A stretch of DNA of 19,944 nucleotides from JANOXC01 sp031418215 (GCA_031418215.1 JANOXC010000176.1:1-19944); one strand, 5' to 3'. Shown: positions 1-7,244, counted from the first letter of the stretch. The notes: a model not told the origin generated them from the letters alone. Program-made: numbers and translations.

Positions 1-47
1 GCTAATAATTTTTCATTAATGTTAAAACGGAACTGGGATAATTTCAT
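1..47 (-). CDS. queA: QueA N-terminus, S-adenosylmethionine:tRNA ribosyltransferase-isomerase (partial)
   Basis: Only the first 15 codons are in the window; the gene runs off the left edge. Reading the minus strand from the ATG at 47-45 gives MKLSQFRFNINEKLL, which matches the start I know from Bacteroidota QueA (MKLSQFKF-type). QueA transfers and isomerises the ribose of SAM onto 7-aminomethyl-7-deazaguanine in tRNA during queuosine synthesis in the cytoplasm. Position supports the call, because queA often follows truB in this phylum. A good promoter lies about 170 nt upstream on the same strand, so it is probably transcribed separately from truB. The call rests on 15 residues plus synteny. 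Confidence 0.68.
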   Translation of the reverse strand, partial: MKLSQFRFNINEKLL

Positions 48-220
48 TCAGGCGAATTTGTTTTATTCGGCCAAGTGTCCTGCGCATGGAATGTCATAGT
101 AAATTGCTGACAAACACATGATCATTTCATTTCAGCTTACGGGCTTTAGTATTAAGGTTTTAATCATTCATTATTTGGTAAGAAAAGGTCAAATAATGAG
201 CGGTTTTTTTTAAGCGGCTG

Positions 221-252
221 CAAATATATGCTTACAAAGGAGCCGGGAACAA
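221..252 (-). promoter_or_regulatory. Bacteroidota-type promoter upstream of queA
   Basis: On the minus strand a TTG (250-252) is followed by a 21-nt spacer and TATATTTG (221-228). This fits the phylum's primary sigma factor consensus TTG-N19-21-TAnnTTTG with no mismatch. Transcription would start near 214, giving a leader of about 165 nt before the queA ATG at 47. I see no known riboswitch fold in that leader. Confidence 0.6.
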
Positions 253-297
253 ATGAAGAGGGTCTATCTAATTGACAATGAGTAAAATAAAAGTTTA

Positions 298-320
298 AAT
301 GATGTTAAAAAAACATTATT
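298..320 (-). terminator. Weak AT-rich hairpin after truB
   Basis: AATGATGTT (298-306) and AACATTATT (312-320) can pair over 8 of 9 positions with a 5-nt loop. It lies about 40 nt past the truB stop and is followed on the minus strand by T-rich sequence. It is a candidate end for the ftsX-truB transcript, but an AT-only stem is weak. The rest of the 48-359 gap holds the queA promoter and no recognisable gene. Confidence 0.28.
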
Positions 321-359
321 AAATCATTATTGAAGAGGTAATAATTTCCTGAAAATTAT

Positions 360-1031
360 TCAGTTTCCTTCCGGTTCTTCCACTTTGAACAGATCCATTG
401 TTTTAGCATCTTTCAAGAAATAGTCTCCAATCCTGGTCCGGCACAAATCAAACAAATAGGCGCCGTTATTCAACGATTTTCCAAAATCATTGGCAATTGA
501 ACGGATGTAGGTTCCCTTGCTGCATACAATCCGAAAATGGATAAGCGGCAAAGCAATACCGGTAATCTCAAATTCACTAACGGTGACTTGTTTTGCTTCC
601 AACACATGCTGCTCACCACGCCTGGCCATTTCATATGCCCGTTTTCCATTCACCTTTACGGCCGAATGCAGAGGCGGTGACTGCATGATTTTACCGGTAA
701 ACTTTAAAACAGTCTGATGTATTAACGCATCCGTAATATTTGAAATATCGAACGTTTGTTCTTCTTCCATTTCCCTATCGTAAGAAGCAGTAACAGCTCC
801 CATATATATAGTTCCTGTATATTCTTTCTCTGCATCCTGGATCAAAGAAATCTGTTTAGTGAATTTGCCTGTACACACAATTAGAAGCCCGGTTGCCAGC
901 GGATCTAATGTTCCTGCATGACCGACCTTCTTTGCACGTGTTAAATTCCTGATTTTTTTAACGACATCAAATGATGTCCAGCGATAAGGCTTGTCAATTA
1001 AAATGACCCTCCCTTCCTCGTAAATATTCAT
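360..1031 (-). CDS. truB: tRNA pseudouridine(55) synthase TruB
   Basis: Converts U55 in the T-loop of tRNAs to pseudouridine. Numbered from the ATG at 1031-1029, the protein has 223 residues, a short bacterial TruB, with the family motif GHAGTLDPLATG at 37-48, where D43 is the catalytic aspartate. Further motifs include the KEYTGTIYMG and SKGTYIRS segments. A TTG one codon upstream is also possible, but the ATG shares its A with the uppP stop (TGATG), so translational coupling favours ATG. It ends a tight cluster after uppP. No long C-terminal PUA domain is seen, as usual for shorter family members. Confidence 0.95.
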   Translation of the reverse strand: MNIYEEGRVILIDKPYRWTSFDVVKKIRNLTRAKKVGHAGTLDPLATGLLIVCTGKFTKQISLIQDAEKEYTGTIYMGAVTASYDREMEEEQTFDISNITDALIHQTVLKFTGKIMQSPPLHSAVKVNGKRAYEMARRGEQHVLEAKQVTVSEFEITGIALPLIHFRIVCSKGTYIRSIANDFGKSLNNGAYLFDLCRTRIGDYFLKDAKTMDLFKVEEPEGN

Positions 1032-1828
1032 CAATCGACTAACTTTATATCAACACCCATTACCACTAAAATGATAATTAGCAAGCCGACAATAATTCTG
1101 TAATAGCCAAAAACCTTAAACCCGTTTTTCATTATATATCCTATAAAAGAACGGATGGCCAATGCCGCAACAATAAATGCAACAATGTTTCCAACGATTA
1201 GCAAATTCACCTGATCAGCTTCAACGCCAATTCCTTGTTTGTAAAACTTATAGACCTTATATAAAGTAGCCGCTGTCATTGTAGGAACAGCAAGGAAAAA
1301 TGAAAACTCCGCAGCTGTTTTCCTGTTTAGTTTCTGGTATAATCCTCCAATAATAGTAGCAGCCGAACGTGACACTCCCGGTATCATGGCAATACACTGA
1401 AACAAGCCAATGGTAAAGGCTTTTTTATTGGTAATTACAGTGCTGTTTTCATCGGTATTTTCTTTTACGAAATAATCTAAAAAAATAATAAAAATACCCC
1501 CCAGCAACAAGGTGAATCCGACCACTAGAACATTGCCCAGCATTGCATCAATATAATCATCTAACAGCTTTCCAAAAATGGCAGCGGGGATGAAAGCAAC
1601 AATCAGCTTAATATAGAAATCGATGTTATGTACAAATCTTTTGAAGTACAAGATTACAACAGAAAGGATGGCCCCCAACTGGATGGCAACAGTAAAGGTT
1701 TTAGTAAAAGGTTGTTCTGCTATTCCCATTAATGAAGAAACAATTATCATGTGTCCAGTACTAGATACCGGCAAAAACTCTGTCAGGCCTTCAACGATGG
1801 CCAGAATAATTGCTTCAACAAAAGTCAT
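1031..1828 (-). CDS. uppP: Undecaprenyl-diphosphatase UppP (BacA family)
   Basis: Integral membrane enzyme that dephosphorylates undecaprenyl pyrophosphate, recycling the lipid carrier for peptidoglycan and other envelope polymers; overexpression is known to give bacitracin resistance. It is 265 residues, the usual length. Both family signatures are present: EGLTEFLPVSSTGH at 13-26 and the PGVSRSAAT segment at 150-158 with the conserved arginine R154. About eight hydrophobic segments cover the rest. It begins 5 nt after the DUF3098 stop and touches truB, so it is one cistron of an ftsX-DUF3098-uppP-truB operon. Confidence 0.96.
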   Translation of the reverse strand: MTFVEAIILAIVEGLTEFLPVSSTGHMIIVSSLMGIAEQPFTKTFTVAIQLGAILSVVILYFKRFVHNIDFYIKLIVAFIPAAIFGKLLDDYIDAMLGNVLVVGFTLLLGGIFIIFLDYFVKENTDENSTVITNKKAFTIGLFQCIAMIPGVSRSAATIIGGLYQKLNRKTAAEFSFFLAVPTMTAATLYKVYKFYKQGIGVEADQVNLLIVGNIVAFIVAALAIRSFIGYIMKNGFKVFGYYRIIVGLLIIILVVMGVDIKLVD

Positions 1829-1833
1829 TGATA

Positions 1834-2130
1834 CTAGGCTGCTTTCTTTATTATGGCATATACTTCAACGGCATAACCAATTAATACAACAATCGGTGCC
1901 AGTGTGATTCTGCGAAAACTGAAAATCTCCTTTTCATTAAAAATGTTAGGATCGGTGCTTTTACCTCCTGACATCAGCATATATCCAACAACGATTAATA
2001 CGATGCCTGCAATCATCAAAATGTAGTTCTCACGTCCGAAAGCAAAGTCATCAGTTATCGGATGTACAGTTTTGGATGGAGGTGTTTTAGATGGTGGAGT
2101 TTTAAATAGATTGGTTTTTTCTTTTGCCAT
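1834..2130 (-). CDS. DUF3098 small membrane protein
   Basis: A 98-residue protein with two predicted membrane segments: about residues 36-53 after FAFGRENY, and about 76-95 near the C-terminus, joined by a loop with SGGKSTDPNIFNEKEIF. This architecture and its place between ftsX and uppP match DUF3098, a Bacteroidota family of unknown function. The N-terminal cytoplasmic tail contains KTPPS twice in tandem (residues 10-19, DNA 2074-2103, two 15-bp units), probably a recent small duplication. It is 3 nt from the ftsX stop and 5 nt from the uppP start. A link to the FtsX divisome/envelope function is inferred from position only. Confidence 0.85.
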   Translation of the reverse strand: MAKEKTNLFKTPPSKTPPSKTVHPITDDFAFGRENYILMIAGIVLIVVGYMLMSGGKSTDPNIFNEKEIFSFRRITLAPIVVLIGYAVEVYAIIKKAA

Positions 2131-2133
2131 GGT

Positions 2134-3006
2134 TTAAAATAACTCTTCAGAGCGCAAACGTAGGTATTTATTCACTGCGAACAAAGTGCATATCAGTGAT
2201 AAAAAGACACCCAATACCACCATACCGCCTGCCAGAACGCCCATTACAACATAATCCTGTATCATGGAAAGCTCAGGCAGCTTTTGAATAACAAGATACA
2301 TTACCAGTGTCAGCAATAAAATGGAAATTAACCCTCCGGCAATGCCATTGAAAAAACTATATTTTAAGAAAGGTTTACGTATAAATCCTTTTGTTGCTCC
2401 TACCAGCAGCATACTTTTGATGAGCATTCGTTTGGCATATAAACTCAACCTAATGCTATTATTGATGAGGGCAACGGAAATAATAAACAATAAAGCACTG
2501 AACCCCAGCAAAACAAGTGTAATGGTTTTTAGGTTTCTATTTATTTCTTGTACAAGGGAAGGTTGATAGTTTATCTGAAGTACTGCTTTGCTTGATGAAA
2601 GTGATTGGATAAAATGGTTAATAGTTGCAGTATCAGCAAATTCAGCTTTAATACGCATATCAACGGAAGCATTTAAAGGATTATAGCCAAGAAAACTGAT
2701 AAAATCCTCCCCCAGGTCATTTTTCAGGTTTTCTGCCGCCTGTTCCTTACTCACGAGCTTACTGCTCTTAACAATAGGGCTACCTGAAATGCGTGTAAAA
2801 AGATTTTGAATCTCTGCAGTATCTGCATCGTTTTGAATAACTACACTTAATTCAATGTTTTCCTTAACATAGTTTCCCACACGTTGGGCATGAAAAAGTA
2901 AAACACCCTGTAATCCAAGCATAAAAAGAACCAAAGAGATGCTTAGGATGGTAGAAACCTGTGATGTACGACGTGTTTTGCGAACTAATTTATTTTCAAG
3001 TGCCAT
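2134..3006 (-). CDS. ftsX: Cell division protein FtsX (permease-like)
   Basis: Membrane subunit of the FtsEX ABC-type complex that regulates peptidoglycan hydrolases at the septum. It has a transmembrane segment near the N-terminus (VSTILSISLVLFMLGL), an extracytoplasmic domain containing a typical KEQAAENLKNDLGEDF segment, and three C-terminal helices. The frame is open to 3057, but I choose the ATG at 3006-3004 (MALENKLVRKTRRTSQ). Homologues begin shortly before the basic KTRRTSQ stretch, and a -7-like TACATTTG sits just upstream at 3014-3021. From that start it has 290 residues. ftsE is not in the window, which is usual in this phylum. Confidence 0.92.
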   Translation of the reverse strand: MALENKLVRKTRRTSQVSTILSISLVLFMLGLQGVLLFHAQRVGNYVKENIELSVVIQNDADTAEIQNLFTRISGSPIVKSSKLVSKEQAAENLKNDLGEDFISFLGYNPLNASVDMRIKAEFADTATINHFIQSLSSSKAVLQINYQPSLVQEINRNLKTITLVLLGFSALLFIISVALINNSIRLSLYAKRMLIKSMLLVGATKGFIRKPFLKYSFFNGIAGGLISILLLTLVMYLVIQKLPELSMIQDYVVMGVLAGGMVVLGVFLSLICTLFAVNKYLRLRSEELF

Positions 3007-3013
3007 AAGGTTG

Positions 3014-3047
3014 CAAATGTATTTAATCATAACGCGCACAAATGCAA
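3014..3047 (-). promoter_or_regulatory. Candidate promoter of the ftsX operon
   Basis: The minus strand carries TACATTTG (3014-3021), a perfect TAnnTTTG -7 box. Possible -33 TTG triplets lie 17 nt (3039-3041) or 23 nt (3045-3047) upstream, neither at the preferred 19-21 nt. The box is only 7 nt from the chosen ATG, so the message would be leaderless or nearly so, unless a promoter further upstream is the real one. Confidence 0.38.
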
Positions 3048-3099
3048 GTCCCTTCAAAGAATATTAACAGTTGCTAACCTCCTTACAGGCGATTTTCGT

Positions 3100-3107
3100 T
3101 AACTTCG
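3100..3107 (+). promoter_or_regulatory. Candidate -7 element of leuS
   Basis: TAACTTCG resembles the TAnnTTCG variant of the Bacteroidota -7 box and lies 21 nt before the leuS ATG. No TTG is correctly spaced upstream; the nearest, at 3071-3073, is 26 nt away. This is a weak call. Confidence 0.33.
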
Positions 3108-3128
3108 CGCCTCTTTAAAAAAGGCTGA

Positions 3129-6100
3129 ATGGAGTATGATTTTCATGATGTAGAAGCCAAATGGCAACAGTACTGGCGCAATCATCAAACTTATAAAACA
3201 ACAGGCGATAACAATCGCCCAAAGTACTATGTGCTGGATATGTTTCCATATCCAAGTGGTGCAGGGCTGCATGTAGGTCACCCATTGGGTTATATTGCTT
3301 CTGATATTTATTCACGCTATAAAAGACTCAAAGGCTTTAATGTCCTCCACCCGATGGGTTATGATGCTTTTGGACTTCCTGCCGAACAATATGCCATCCA
3401 GACCGGCCAACACCCTGCTATTACTACAGAGCAAAACATTAATCGCTACCGCGAACAGTTGGATAAAATAGGGTTGAGTTTTGACTGGAGCAGAGAGGTG
3501 AGGACTTCCGATCCTTCCTATTATAAATGGACACAATGGATTTTCATGCAGCTATTTAATTCCTGGTACAATAACGGGACTAAAAAAGCGGAAAATATTC
3601 AAGCGCTCATCACCCTTTTTCAACGAAATGGTAATTCGGGTATTGACGCTGTGAACAATCAAGAGAAGGAATTTGATGCTGTTGCCTGGAATAATTTCAA
3701 TGAACGAGAACAACAAACTATTCTTTTAAATTATCGTCTTGCCTACTTAGCAGATACCATGGTGAACTGGTGCCCCGGATTGGGAACTGTGCTTGCCAAT
3801 GAAGAAGTAAAAGATGGCGTAAGTGAGCGAGGTGGTTTTCCAGTAGAACGAAAACTCATGAAGCAATGGTGTTTGCGTATTACTGCTTATGCTGAGCGTT
3901 TATTAAATGATTTGGATGGCATTGACTGGACAGAAAGTATAAAAGACGCACAACGCAATTGGATTGGTCGTTCGGAAGGAGCTATGTTGGAATTCAGCCC
4001 CGATAGCTATCGGGGTCAGAAAGAAGATTGGAGAATTGAGGTTTTTACTACTCGTCCTGATACAATTTTTGGAGTAACCTTTTTAACCTTGGCCCCTGAA
4101 CATGAATTGGTGGATAAAATTACTACCAATGATCAACGTAAAGCCATTGATGAATATGTGAATTATGCGAAGAACAGGAGCGAGCGGGAACGAATGTCGG
4201 AGGTAAAAAAAATCAGTGGTGCTTTTACAGGTGCTTATGCTATCAATCCATTTAACAATGAAAAAATTCCGGTTTGGATTGGTGACTATGTATTATCAGG
4301 ATATGGTACAGGAGCTGTAATGGCTGTTCCTGCCGGCGACCAACGTGATTGGGATTTCGCCAAATATTTTAAACTACCCATTCCTGCTATTGTGAAAGAT
4401 GCCGATATCAGTGAGGGTGCTGATGCTACGAAAGATGGCATTATGATTAATTCCGGATTCCTAAATGGACTAACCGGACACCAGGCAATTAAAGCCGCAA
4501 TCAAGGAAATTGAAAAACTTGGCATCGGTAAAGGAAAAATCAACTATCGTTTACGTGATGCTATTTTCAGCAGACAACGATATTGGGGTGAACCTTTTCC
4601 TGTTTATTATAAAGAGGGATTGCCTTATTTAGTTGAAGAAAGTGAATTGCCCGTCTTATTACCTGATGTAGATAAGTATTTACCTACGGAAGATGGGGAG
4701 CCTCCTTTAGCTAGGGCGAAAGATTGGAGGTATAGTCCAAAAAGCCTCAACCCTGGTCCTTCTCCTTCTGAGAAGGGAGTACACCCTTCTGAGAAAGGAG
4801 GAGTTCCTGTTGAGAAGGAAGAGAAAAAAGCTTCTTGGCAAACGGCTAATGTTAAGAATTGGGAAATAACCAAGGCTAATTCCCGTGAGTTAAGAAAAAT
4901 AGCTACGGAAGCTGAAGATTTATTATGGCAGGAGCTTCGAAACCAAAAATTAGAAATAAAGTTTCGCAGGCAACATGTCATTGATGAATTTATTGTTGAT
5001 TTTGTTTGTTTGGAAAAAATGCTGGTGATTGAAGTGGATGGAGAAATTCACAACGAACAAAAAGAATATGACGAACAAAGAACACTTATTCTAAATGAAA
5101 ATGGTTTCAATGTTATTCGTTTTACTAATAAGGAAGTAAAGGAAAATATTCAGCAAGTACTTCATACAATTAAAGTCGAATTGCAAACTCGACAATCATT
5201 AACAAAAGAGCCTTCTGACTTGTCAGAAGAAATCCCCCCTCTCAGAAGGAGAGGGGTCGGGGGTGAGGCTGAGTCATACCCCTATGAACATTCCACAATG
5301 CCGGGTTGGGCAGGCTCTTCCTGGTATTTCCTTCGTTACATGGATGCGAATAATGATCAAGCATTTGCATCTAAAGAAGCCGTTGACTATTGGCAGGATA
5401 TTGATCTTTATTTAGGCGGCGCAGAGCATGCAACAGGGCATTTGCTCTATGTGCGTTTTTGGACAAAATTTCTTTTTGATCTGGGTTTAATTCCAAAAAA
5501 TGAACCTGCAAAAAAACTGATTAACCAGGGAATGATACAAGGTGTTTCTTCTTTTATATTTCGTGTTAATGGAACAAATAAATATGTTTCTGCTAACCTG
5601 AAAAGTAACTATGAATGCACTCCGCTTCATGTAGACGTAAGCATGGTTAAGAATAATGAATTGAACATTGCTGCGATTCGAAAATGGCGACCTGAATATG
5701 CTGATGCTGAATTTATATTGGAAGATGGAAAATATATATGCGGTAGCGAGGTAGAAAAAATGTCAAAGAGCAAATGGAATGTAGTGAGCCCTGATGATAT
5801 CATTAATGCTTACGGTGCCGACTGCCTTCGCATGTATGAAATGTTCCTTGGCCCATTGGAGCAAAGCAAGCCTTGGAATACCAATGGTATTTCCGGTGTT
5901 GCTAATTTTATTCGTAAACTGTGGCGTTTGTATCATACTAAGGAACATCAGTTTTTCGTTTCAGATGAAGCACCAACACCTGCCGAATTAAAGGTATTGC
6001 ATAAAACGATTAAGAAAGTGGAAGAAGATGTAGAAAGGTTCTCCTTCAACACTTCTGTAAGCACCTTTATGATTTGCATCAATGAGCTTACCGATGTAAA

Positions 6101-6440
6101 ATGCAATAAACGAGCTATCCTTGAGCCATTGGCAATAATTTTATCTGCCTATGCGCCTCATGTTTGTGAAGAATTATGGTCTTTGCTGGGACATAAGGAG
6201 AGCATTTCAAAGGCTGTTTTCCCAAAATGGAATGAGGCCTATTTAACAGAAGATAGTTTTGAATATCCAATCTCCATCAATGGTAAAGTGCGATTTAAAC
6301 TTCAGCTTTCATTAAATTTAACAAAGGAGGAAGTAGAACAAACTGTACGTAAGGCCGAGGAAATGCATAAATACCTAAATGGAGATCAACCAAAAAAAGT
6401 CATTGTAGTTCCGGGAAGAATTGTGAATATTGTGGTTTAA
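3129..6440 (+). CDS. leuS: Leucyl-tRNA synthetase with an in-frame DUF559 nuclease-domain insert
   Basis: Charges tRNA-Leu with leucine. The class I signatures are present: HVGH at residues 48-51 and KMSKS at 877-881. The CP1 editing region contains FTTRPDTIFG and GTGAVMAVPAGDQRDWDFA. The Bacteroidota-type segments around VNWCPGLGTVLANEEV and TMPGWAGSSWYFLRYMD are also intact. The protein has 1103 residues, roughly 150-180 more than usual. The excess lies at about 538-716, between LARAKDWRY and YPYEHSTMPGW, and reads as a complete DUF559 domain flanked by repeat-encoded linkers; the frame is kept with no stop. An 18-bp palindrome also adds a few residues (SPDSYRG) after GAMLEF near 290. The insert sits in a linker rather than in the motifs, so the enzyme may still work; that is inference. 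No second leuS is in the window. Confidence 0.96.
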   Translation: MEYDFHDVEAKWQQYWRNHQTYKTTGDNNRPKYYVLDMFPYPSGAGLHVGHPLGYIASDIYSRYKRLKGFNVLHPMGYDAFGLPAEQYAIQTGQHPAITTEQNINRYREQLDKIGLSFDWSREVRTSDPSYYKWTQWIFMQLFNSWYNNGTKKAENIQALITLFQRNGNSGIDAVNNQEKEFDAVAWNNFNEREQQTILLNYRLAYLADTMVNWCPGLGTVLANEEVKDGVSERGGFPVERKLMKQWCLRITAYAERLLNDLDGIDWTESIKDAQRNWIGRSEGAMLEFSPDSYRGQKEDWRIEVFTTRPDTIFGVTFLTLAPEHELVDKITTNDQRKAIDEYVNYAKNRSERERMSEVKKISGAFTGAYAINPFNNEKIPVWIGDYVLSGYGTGAVMAVPAGDQRDWDFAKYFKLPIPAIVKDADISEGADATKDGIMINSGFLNGLTGHQAIKAAIKEIEKLGIGKGKINYRLRDAIFSRQRYWGEPFPVYYKEGLPYLVEESELPVLLPDVDKYLPTEDGEPPLARAKDWRYSPKSLNPGPSPSEKGVHPSEKGGVPVEKEEKKASWQTANVKNWEITKANSRELRKIATEAEDLLWQELRNQKLEIKFRRQHVIDEFIVDFVCLEKMLVIEVDGEIHNEQKEYDEQRTLILNENGFNVIRFTNKEVKENIQQVLHTIKVELQTRQSLTKEPSDLSEEIPPLRRRGVGGEAESYPYEHSTMPGWAGSSWYFLRYMDANNDQAFASKEAVDYWQDIDLYLGGAEHATGHLLYVRFWTKFLFDLGLIPKNEPAKKLINQGMIQGVSSFIFRVNGTNKYVSANLKSNYECTPLHVDVSMVKNNELNIAAIRKWRPEYADAEFILEDGKYICGSEVEKMSKSKWNVVSPDDIINAYGADCLRMYEMFLGPLEQSKPWNTNGISGVANFIRKLWRLYHTKEHQFFVSDEAPTPAELKVLHKTIKKVEEDVERFSFNTSVSTFMICINELTDVKCNKRAILEPLAIILSAYAPHVCEELWSLLGHKESISKAVFPKWNEAYLTEDSFEYPISINGKVRFKLQLSLNLTKEEVEQTVRKAEEMHKYLNGDQPKKVIVVPGRIVNIVV
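3998..4015. repeat. Perfect 18-bp palindrome inside leuS
   Basis: CCCCGATAGCTATCGGGG is perfectly self-complementary and is translated in frame as part of SPDSYRG, in a variable stretch before the editing motif FTTRPDTIFG. From memory, similar CCCGATAGCTATCGGG palindromes recur in Bacteroidota genomes as dispersed repeats; I cannot verify that here. No second copy is in this window. Confidence 0.7.
4743..4777 (+). repeat. Left inverted repeat of the DUF559 cassette
   Basis: Begins AGCCTCAACCC and contains CTCCTTCTGAGAAGG. It pairs with the reverse complement of 5236-5270 at 29 of 35 positions. It is translated as part of the SLNPGPSPSEKG linker. Confidence 0.82.
4764..4826 (+). repeat. Three 21-nt tandem units just inside the left end
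   Basis: Units begin at 4764, 4785 and 4806 and share CCTNNTGAGAA. The first two share their first 11 bases exactly (CCTTCTGAGAA). They encode PSEKGVH, PSEKGGV and PVEKEEK. The unit length is a multiple of three, so the frame is kept. The first unit overlaps the left inverted repeat, which suggests partial duplication of the element end. Confidence 0.7.
5236..5270 (-). repeat. Right inverted repeat of the DUF559 cassette
   Basis: Contains a perfect 8-bp hairpin, CCCCTCTC-AGAAG-GAGAGGGG, followed by TCGGGGGTGAGGCT. It is the inverted partner of 4743-4777 and is nearly identical, in the same orientation, to the solo copy at 6471-6507. Confidence 0.85.
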
Positions 6441-6470
6441 TTTGACAATTTGAAAATTAGAATAATCAAC

Positions 6471-6507
6471 CCCCTCTCTGAAGGAGAGGGCCGGGGTGAG
6501 GCTGAGT
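6471..6507. repeat. Solo copy of the cassette end repeat after leuS
   Basis: CCCCTCTC-TGAAG-GAGAGGG followed by CCGGGGTGAGGCTGAGT repeats the right end of the leuS cassette, including the GGCTGAGT flank. It lies 31 nt after the leuS stop and 27 nt before scpB. The hairpin has a 7-bp stem. It is not followed by a T-run, so it is read as a dispersed REP-like repeat rather than a terminator. Confidence 0.8.
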
Positions 6508-6533
6508 AATCAATCTGAAAAAAATAAAACAAC

Positions 6534-7244
6534 ATGCAACTACTAAAACAACAAATTGAAGCCATGATTTTTGTGGCGGAGCAAAATATTACAGTCGAAG
6601 AAATTCAATCAAGTTTAAAAACTGCCTATGGGTGGGAATTATCTAAAAAAGAGATTCTGGAGGTATTAAATACTTTAAAAGAGCAATATTCAACCGAAGA
6701 ACATTCTTTCGAATTGGTGGAGATTGCTGATGGTTTTCAATTCCTGACGAAAAAGGAATATCATACTGCTGTCAATACCTTGTTGCAAATCAAAGCAAGA
6801 AAGCGCCTTTCAACCGCTGCTTTAGAAACCCTGGCTATCATCGCTTACAAACAACCGCTTTCAAAATCGGAAATGGAACATATCAGGGGTGTAAGTTGCG
6901 ACTACAGCATCCAAAAACTGTTGGAAAAAGAATTGATTGTGATCGAAGGAAAGAGTGATGGCCCTGGCAAACCATTGCTATACGGAACAAGTAAAAATTT
7001 TATGGATCACTTTGGATTAAAGTCGGTGAAAGACCTTCCAAAGCTAAAAGACCTGCATATTACCGAAAATGAAATCGGAATCCCGGCAGATTTACTTGAC
7101 AGCATGATGCCTGAGGAAGAAAATGAAGCCAGAATGACAGATCTGGTCAAAGCTGCAGAGGATGTCATGGATACACCCTTGCCGGAAGATTTGGAACAAC
7201 ATTTGCAAACGGGGGACAGCCAACAAAACCCCAACGAAAAATGA
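6534..7244 (+). CDS. scpB: Segregation and condensation protein B (ScpB)
   Basis: ScpB is the winged-helix (kite) subunit that, with ScpA, bridges the SMC ATPase in the bacterial condensin complex, acting in chromosome compaction and segregation. The 236-residue protein starts MQLLKQQIEAMIFVAEQ, the usual ScpB opening. It contains the family core AALETLAIIAYKQPLSKSEMEHIRGV (about 95-120) followed by the second winged helix and GPGKPLLYGTSKNFMDHFGL (about 144-163). The acidic C-terminal tail is typical. It overlaps the next gene by 4 nt (ATGA). scpA and smc are not in the window. Confidence 0.95.
   Translation: MQLLKQQIEAMIFVAEQNITVEEIQSSLKTAYGWELSKKEILEVLNTLKEQYSTEEHSFELVEIADGFQFLTKKEYHTAVNTLLQIKARKRLSTAALETLAIIAYKQPLSKSEMEHIRGVSCDYSIQKLLEKELIVIEGKSDGPGKPLLYGTSKNFMDHFGLKSVKDLPKLKDLHITENEIGIPADLLDSMMPEEENEARMTDLVKAAEDVMDTPLPEDLEQHLQTGDSQQNPNEK

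Larger units (their letters stand above)
4743..5270 (+). mobile_element. Inverted-repeat-bounded DUF559 cassette inserted in leuS
   Basis: The segment is bounded by 35-nt imperfect inverted repeats (4743-4777 and 5236-5270, 29 of 35 positions matching) and encodes LeuRS residues 539-714. The core (about 585-681) shows DUF559 features in order: SRELRKIATEAEDLLW, the KFRRQH motif (611-616), FIVDF with D624, VIEVDGEIH with E635 and D637, a YDEQR-type helix (647-651), and FNVIRFTNKEV (660-670). DUF559 belongs to the PD-(D/E)XK nuclease superfamily and is related to Vsr mismatch endonuclease. The motif residues all look intact, so the domain is not an obvious relic. It has no start of its own near the left repeat and no stop, so it is made only as part of LeuRS. 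No intein splice motifs are seen. How it moves is unknown. Confidence 0.8.

Noticed and set aside
3115..3315. Small minus-strand frames opposite the leuS 5' end
   Set aside because: They are antisense shadows of the conserved LeuRS N-terminus, with no supported start and no family features.
4625..4981. 118-codon minus-strand frame across the left end of the cassette
   Set aside because: It is antisense to the clear LeuRS/DUF559 coding frame, its composition is Ser/Cys-rich shadow sequence, and it has no recognisable motifs.
4743..5270. Intein in LeuRS
   Set aside because: There is no Cys/Ser at the left junction, no His-Asn plus Cys/Ser/Thr at the right junction, and no Hint-domain blocks. 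The insert is a bare DUF559 domain with repeat-encoded linkers.
4743..5270. Separate DUF559 gene between two leuS halves
   Set aside because: The reading frame is continuous through both junctions, with no stop codon and no plausible restart at the right boundary.
6471..6507. Rho-independent terminator of leuS
   Set aside because: The hairpin is followed by GC-rich sequence, not a T-run, and it matches the cassette end repeat.
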